From Methanobacterium sp. PtaB.Bin024 (GTDB taxonomy: Archaea > Methanobacteriota > Methanobacteria > Methanobacteriales > Methanobacteriaceae), in contig MVPY01000070.1 of NCBI GenBank assembly GCA_002067065.1, forward strand, positions 1 through 37,370: 37,370 nucleotides of DNA, written 5' to 3'. Below the pieces are notes generated by a model. It saw nothing but the letters and a program-made list of their open reading frames with translations, ran no database searches and was not told the DNA's origin. A program made the translations under genes and the position numbers. How positions within the stretch are numbered: the stretch's first letter is position 1; the number at the start of each line of letters is the position of its first letter. Below are positions 35,644 through 37,370 of this stretch, in pieces.

Positions 35644-36651
35644 ATGTTAGAATCTATTGGAACCCTCCTGCATGGTGATCCTGTTGATGCAGCAGAAGTT
35701 AAGCGATTAAGGGATCTTGTCTTGTTTGAAGAGCCAAATCTGAAAAAAAGTTTGGTAAGATTTTTCTGTCTTTTGATTCTATCTTCAGGCATTGCTACCT
35801 ATGGTCTACTCGGAGATTCAGTGGCTGCAGTTATCGGGGCTATGATTATCGCACCGCTCATGATGCCTATTATGGGTCTTGCTTTTGGGATCAGTATTGG
35901 TGATGGCCATGCTATGAAAGATTCTTTACTTGTGAGTTTGGGAGGGATTCTGGCGGCCATTATTGTTGGTTTTCTTTTGACATTTCCAGTGGCCAACTTT
36001 GTCCACCCACAGAGCATTGACCAGATTATGATTCGTACTTCACCAAAACTTCTGGATCTTATGGCTGCCCTGGTTACTGGTCTTGCCGGAGCTTTCGCAA
36101 TGTCACGTAAGGATGTTTCAGATACCCTGCCAGGGGTGGCTATTGCCATATCACTGGTTCCCCCACTATCTAATACTGGTATTTTACTGGCAACCTCCAA
36201 TTTTACCCTGGCCATGGGAAGTTTCCTACTATTTTTAACCAACTATTTTGCCATCTTATTGACAGGAGCTGCCCTTTTTGGAGTTATGGGCTTTCCAGAG
36301 GTGTCTTTCAATACTCAATCCTTTAAGGCAAAACGTAAAGGTATAACTATTGCTTTGATCCTGGTAATTTTGATAATCGTGCCTCTGGCCTACACCAGTT
36401 ACCAAACTTTAATCGATAACAATTTAAAAGATAATGTATATGATGAATCAACTACCTGGTTGAATGGCACAGGATACATTGTTGCCTCAGTTAATACCGG
36501 TATTTTCAATGATACTGTGGTAGTTGCGGTTGTAGGAGATGGTAAACTGCCACCTATTGAAGAACTAGAACAGTCACTCAAGGGGAAACTTTATGGAAGA
36601 ACAGTCCGGGTTGAGGTAGTCAATTCAACTGTATATAACTTGGATGGTTGA
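35644..36651 (+). CDS. DUF389 membrane protein
   Basis: A 335-residue protein of the DUF389 family. The hydrophobic core of residues 40-210 has the family pattern GLLGDSVAAVIGAMIIAPLMMPIMGLAFGI, with later segments LLDLMAALVTGLAGAFA and LPGVAIAISLVPPLSNTGI; about six helices are followed by a further helix near 235-255 and a soluble domain of about 80 residues at the C-terminus. The family's transport or signalling role is not established. GAGGA lies seven bases before the ATG. The end of a short upstream frame (35573-35650) overlaps this ATG. It is monocistronic as far as the window shows. Confidence 0.88.
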   Translation: MLESIGTLLHGDPVDAAEVKRLRDLVLFEEPNLKKSLVRFFCLLILSSGIATYGLLGDSVAAVIGAMIIAPLMMPIMGLAFGISIGDGHAMKDSLLVSLGGILAAIIVGFLLTFPVANFVHPQSIDQIMIRTSPKLLDLMAALVTGLAGAFAMSRKDVSDTLPGVAIAISLVPPLSNTGILLATSNFTLAMGSFLLFLTNYFAILLTGAALFGVMGFPEVSFNTQSFKAKRKGITIALILVILIIVPLAYTSYQTLIDNNLKDNVYDESTTWLNGTGYIVASVNTGIFNDTVVVAVVGDGKLPPIEELEQSLKGKLYGRTVRVEVVNSTVYNLDG

Positions 36652-36693
36652 CATGCTCTATGAATCCTGTAGTCTTAAAGTATTATAAGATGA

Positions 36694-37080
36694 TCACCGA
36701 GACTCCTGAATCGTCTTTACAATACACACCCGATTCCAACCCACCACATCTACAGCTATTTCCTCTAACTCTGATGGTACTTCCTCCAACCCATAGGGAC
36801 GTATAAGAACTATGGATTTGTTTAACTTGCGGGCAATATCCACCTGGTCACAGATTAAGTCATGATGTTTAGAATAAAGACCAGTGAGTATTATCACTAC
36901 ATCTGCTGGTTCAATCTGTTGTTGGAGTTCATCTTTACTGTTTTCGCCGGGTAGGCCATGATCCTGCCATTGGAAATCAGGAGCTTCAATAAGTTTACGT
37001 ATAAACGTAAGGTACTCCTCATCACCCTCTCCATTATGACTGATAAATAGTTGATATTCCTTAAGATCATCTTCAAACAT
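36694..37080 (-). CDS. TIR-like domain protein (MTH538/ThsB-like)
   Basis: A 128-residue protein that consists of one TIR-like domain: YQLFISHNGEGDEEYLTFIRKLIEAP (first strand and helix), then DELQQQIEPADVVIILTGLYSKHHDLICDQVDIARKLNKSIVLIRPYG, the typical strand-helix order with the hydrophobic VVIILTG strand. This is the family of Methanothermobacter MTH538 and of ThsB in Thoeris anti-phage systems. No ThsA or other NAD-binding effector is next to it, so a defence role is not shown. The frame opens with TTG at 37116, but GGTGG is four bases before the ATG at 37080, which I choose. Confidence 0.8.
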   Translation of the reverse strand: MFEDDLKEYQLFISHNGEGDEEYLTFIRKLIEAPDFQWQDHGLPGENSKDELQQQIEPADVVIILTGLYSKHHDLICDQVDIARKLNKSIVLIRPYGLEEVPSELEEIAVDVVGWNRVCIVKTIQESR

Positions 37081-37316
37081 TAAACCACCATTTAAATAAT
37101 CTAAATCATCTTTCAATCATTTTTTTAATCTTTTTATGGGTCCTTTTTTTTCTTTTGCATATGCCTTAAATAAGAATTCATATAAATCTACTTCCCAATG
37201 ATCAATAACTTGTTTATAACCAGGTGTTATATAAATAAATAATTATGAATCTAATTAAATCTAATTAATATTCATATGGTATATTTTAAGGTATAATTTT
37301 ACAAGGCATGGTTCAT

Positions 37317-37370
37317 ATGAATGATAAATTTACAGTAGCATTGTGTCAGATGCAGGTTGTTGCAGATAAA
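37317..37370 (+). CDS. Start of a carbon-nitrogen hydrolase (nitrilase) family gene
   Basis: The last 54 bases encode MNDKFTVALCQMQVVADK and run off the window. The ALCQM-x-V-x-x-DK pattern is the usual beginning of nitrilase/omega-amidase superfamily proteins, whose catalytic Glu-Lys-Cys triad would lie beyond the end. The alternative ATG four bases later meets a stop codon quickly. The subfamily cannot be told. Confidence 0.65.
   Translation, partial: MNDKFTVALCQMQVVADK

Noticed and set aside
29812..37116. The nucS to TIR stretch as one defence island
   Set aside because: Genes point in different directions with separate promoters, several are housekeeping families in methanogens, and there is no integrase, restriction system, CRISPR or Thoeris effector. 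Individual points were kept as separate findings.

Overview
The window looks like chromosomal DNA of a methanogenic archaeon of the order Methanobacteriales, most likely close to Methanobacterium. The evidence is a cyclic 2,3-diphosphoglycerate synthetase (a hallmark of this order), the archaeal/methanogen route into aromatic amino acids (ADH synthase plus 3-dehydroquinate synthase II), a thermosome subunit with a GGM-rich tail, an archaeal-type aspartyl-tRNA synthetase, UPF0058 and NucS proteins, AT-rich intergenic DNA with archaeal TATA boxes, and ribosome binding sites of the GGAGGTGATC type. I see no rRNA, tRNA, CRISPR array, insertion sequence or prophage; genes are mostly intact and of normal family length.

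Layout. 1-2.6 kb: a minus-strand operon (SAM methyltransferase, ADH synthase, dehydroquinate synthase II). 2.7-7.8 kb: a coiled-coil membrane protein, a BaiN/HI0933-type flavoprotein, aspS and hisD. 8.1-10.7 kb: UPF0058, cpgS, a peptide-deformylase-like protein, a DUF2188 protein. 11.0-12.7 kb: thermosome with a hairpin/oligo-T terminator. 12.8-16.4 kb: an iron locus, in which a DtxR-type regulator with a C-terminal FeoA-like domain overlaps feoB and is preceded by two palindromic operators; a membrane-anchored unknown follows. 16.5-20.6 kb: an acetate module (acetyl-CoA synthetase and a SatP/GPR1-type acetate transporter) behind a palindrome-rich promoter, then tandem hairpins, then a convergent GMC flavoenzyme with a [4Fe-4S]-type cysteine motif. 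20.8-25.6 kb: a basic-tailed membrane protein, a second DtxR/MntR-type regulator, a HEAT-repeat protein, a HIT protein, and a DHA2-type MFS exporter with a palindrome in its leader, followed by a small membrane protein. 25.7-29.5 kb: an exported eight-repeat beta-propeller protein with two Ig-like domains, a small acidic protein and an M48 membrane protease. 29.8-37.4 kb: NucS endonuclease, a metallophosphoesterase, a zinc-ribbon protein, a MoxR AAA+ / VWA pair behind a perfect inverted repeat, a membrane protein joining a zinc ribbon to an M14-like peptidase fold, a DUF389 membrane protein, an orphan TIR-like protein, and the first codons of a carbon-nitrogen hydrolase.

How the parts fit. 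The clearest functional units are aromatic biosynthesis, iron uptake with its own regulator, acetate import and activation, and the MoxR-VWA pair. No single cassette is clearly a new system. The points most worth following up are the regulatory architectures (iron, acetate, MFS and moxR promoters), the Fe-S GMC enzyme, the deformylase-like protein, the MoxR-VWA/M14-like neighbourhood, and short tandem duplications that repeatedly straddle stop codons. All family assignments are from reading the sequence; no database search was run.
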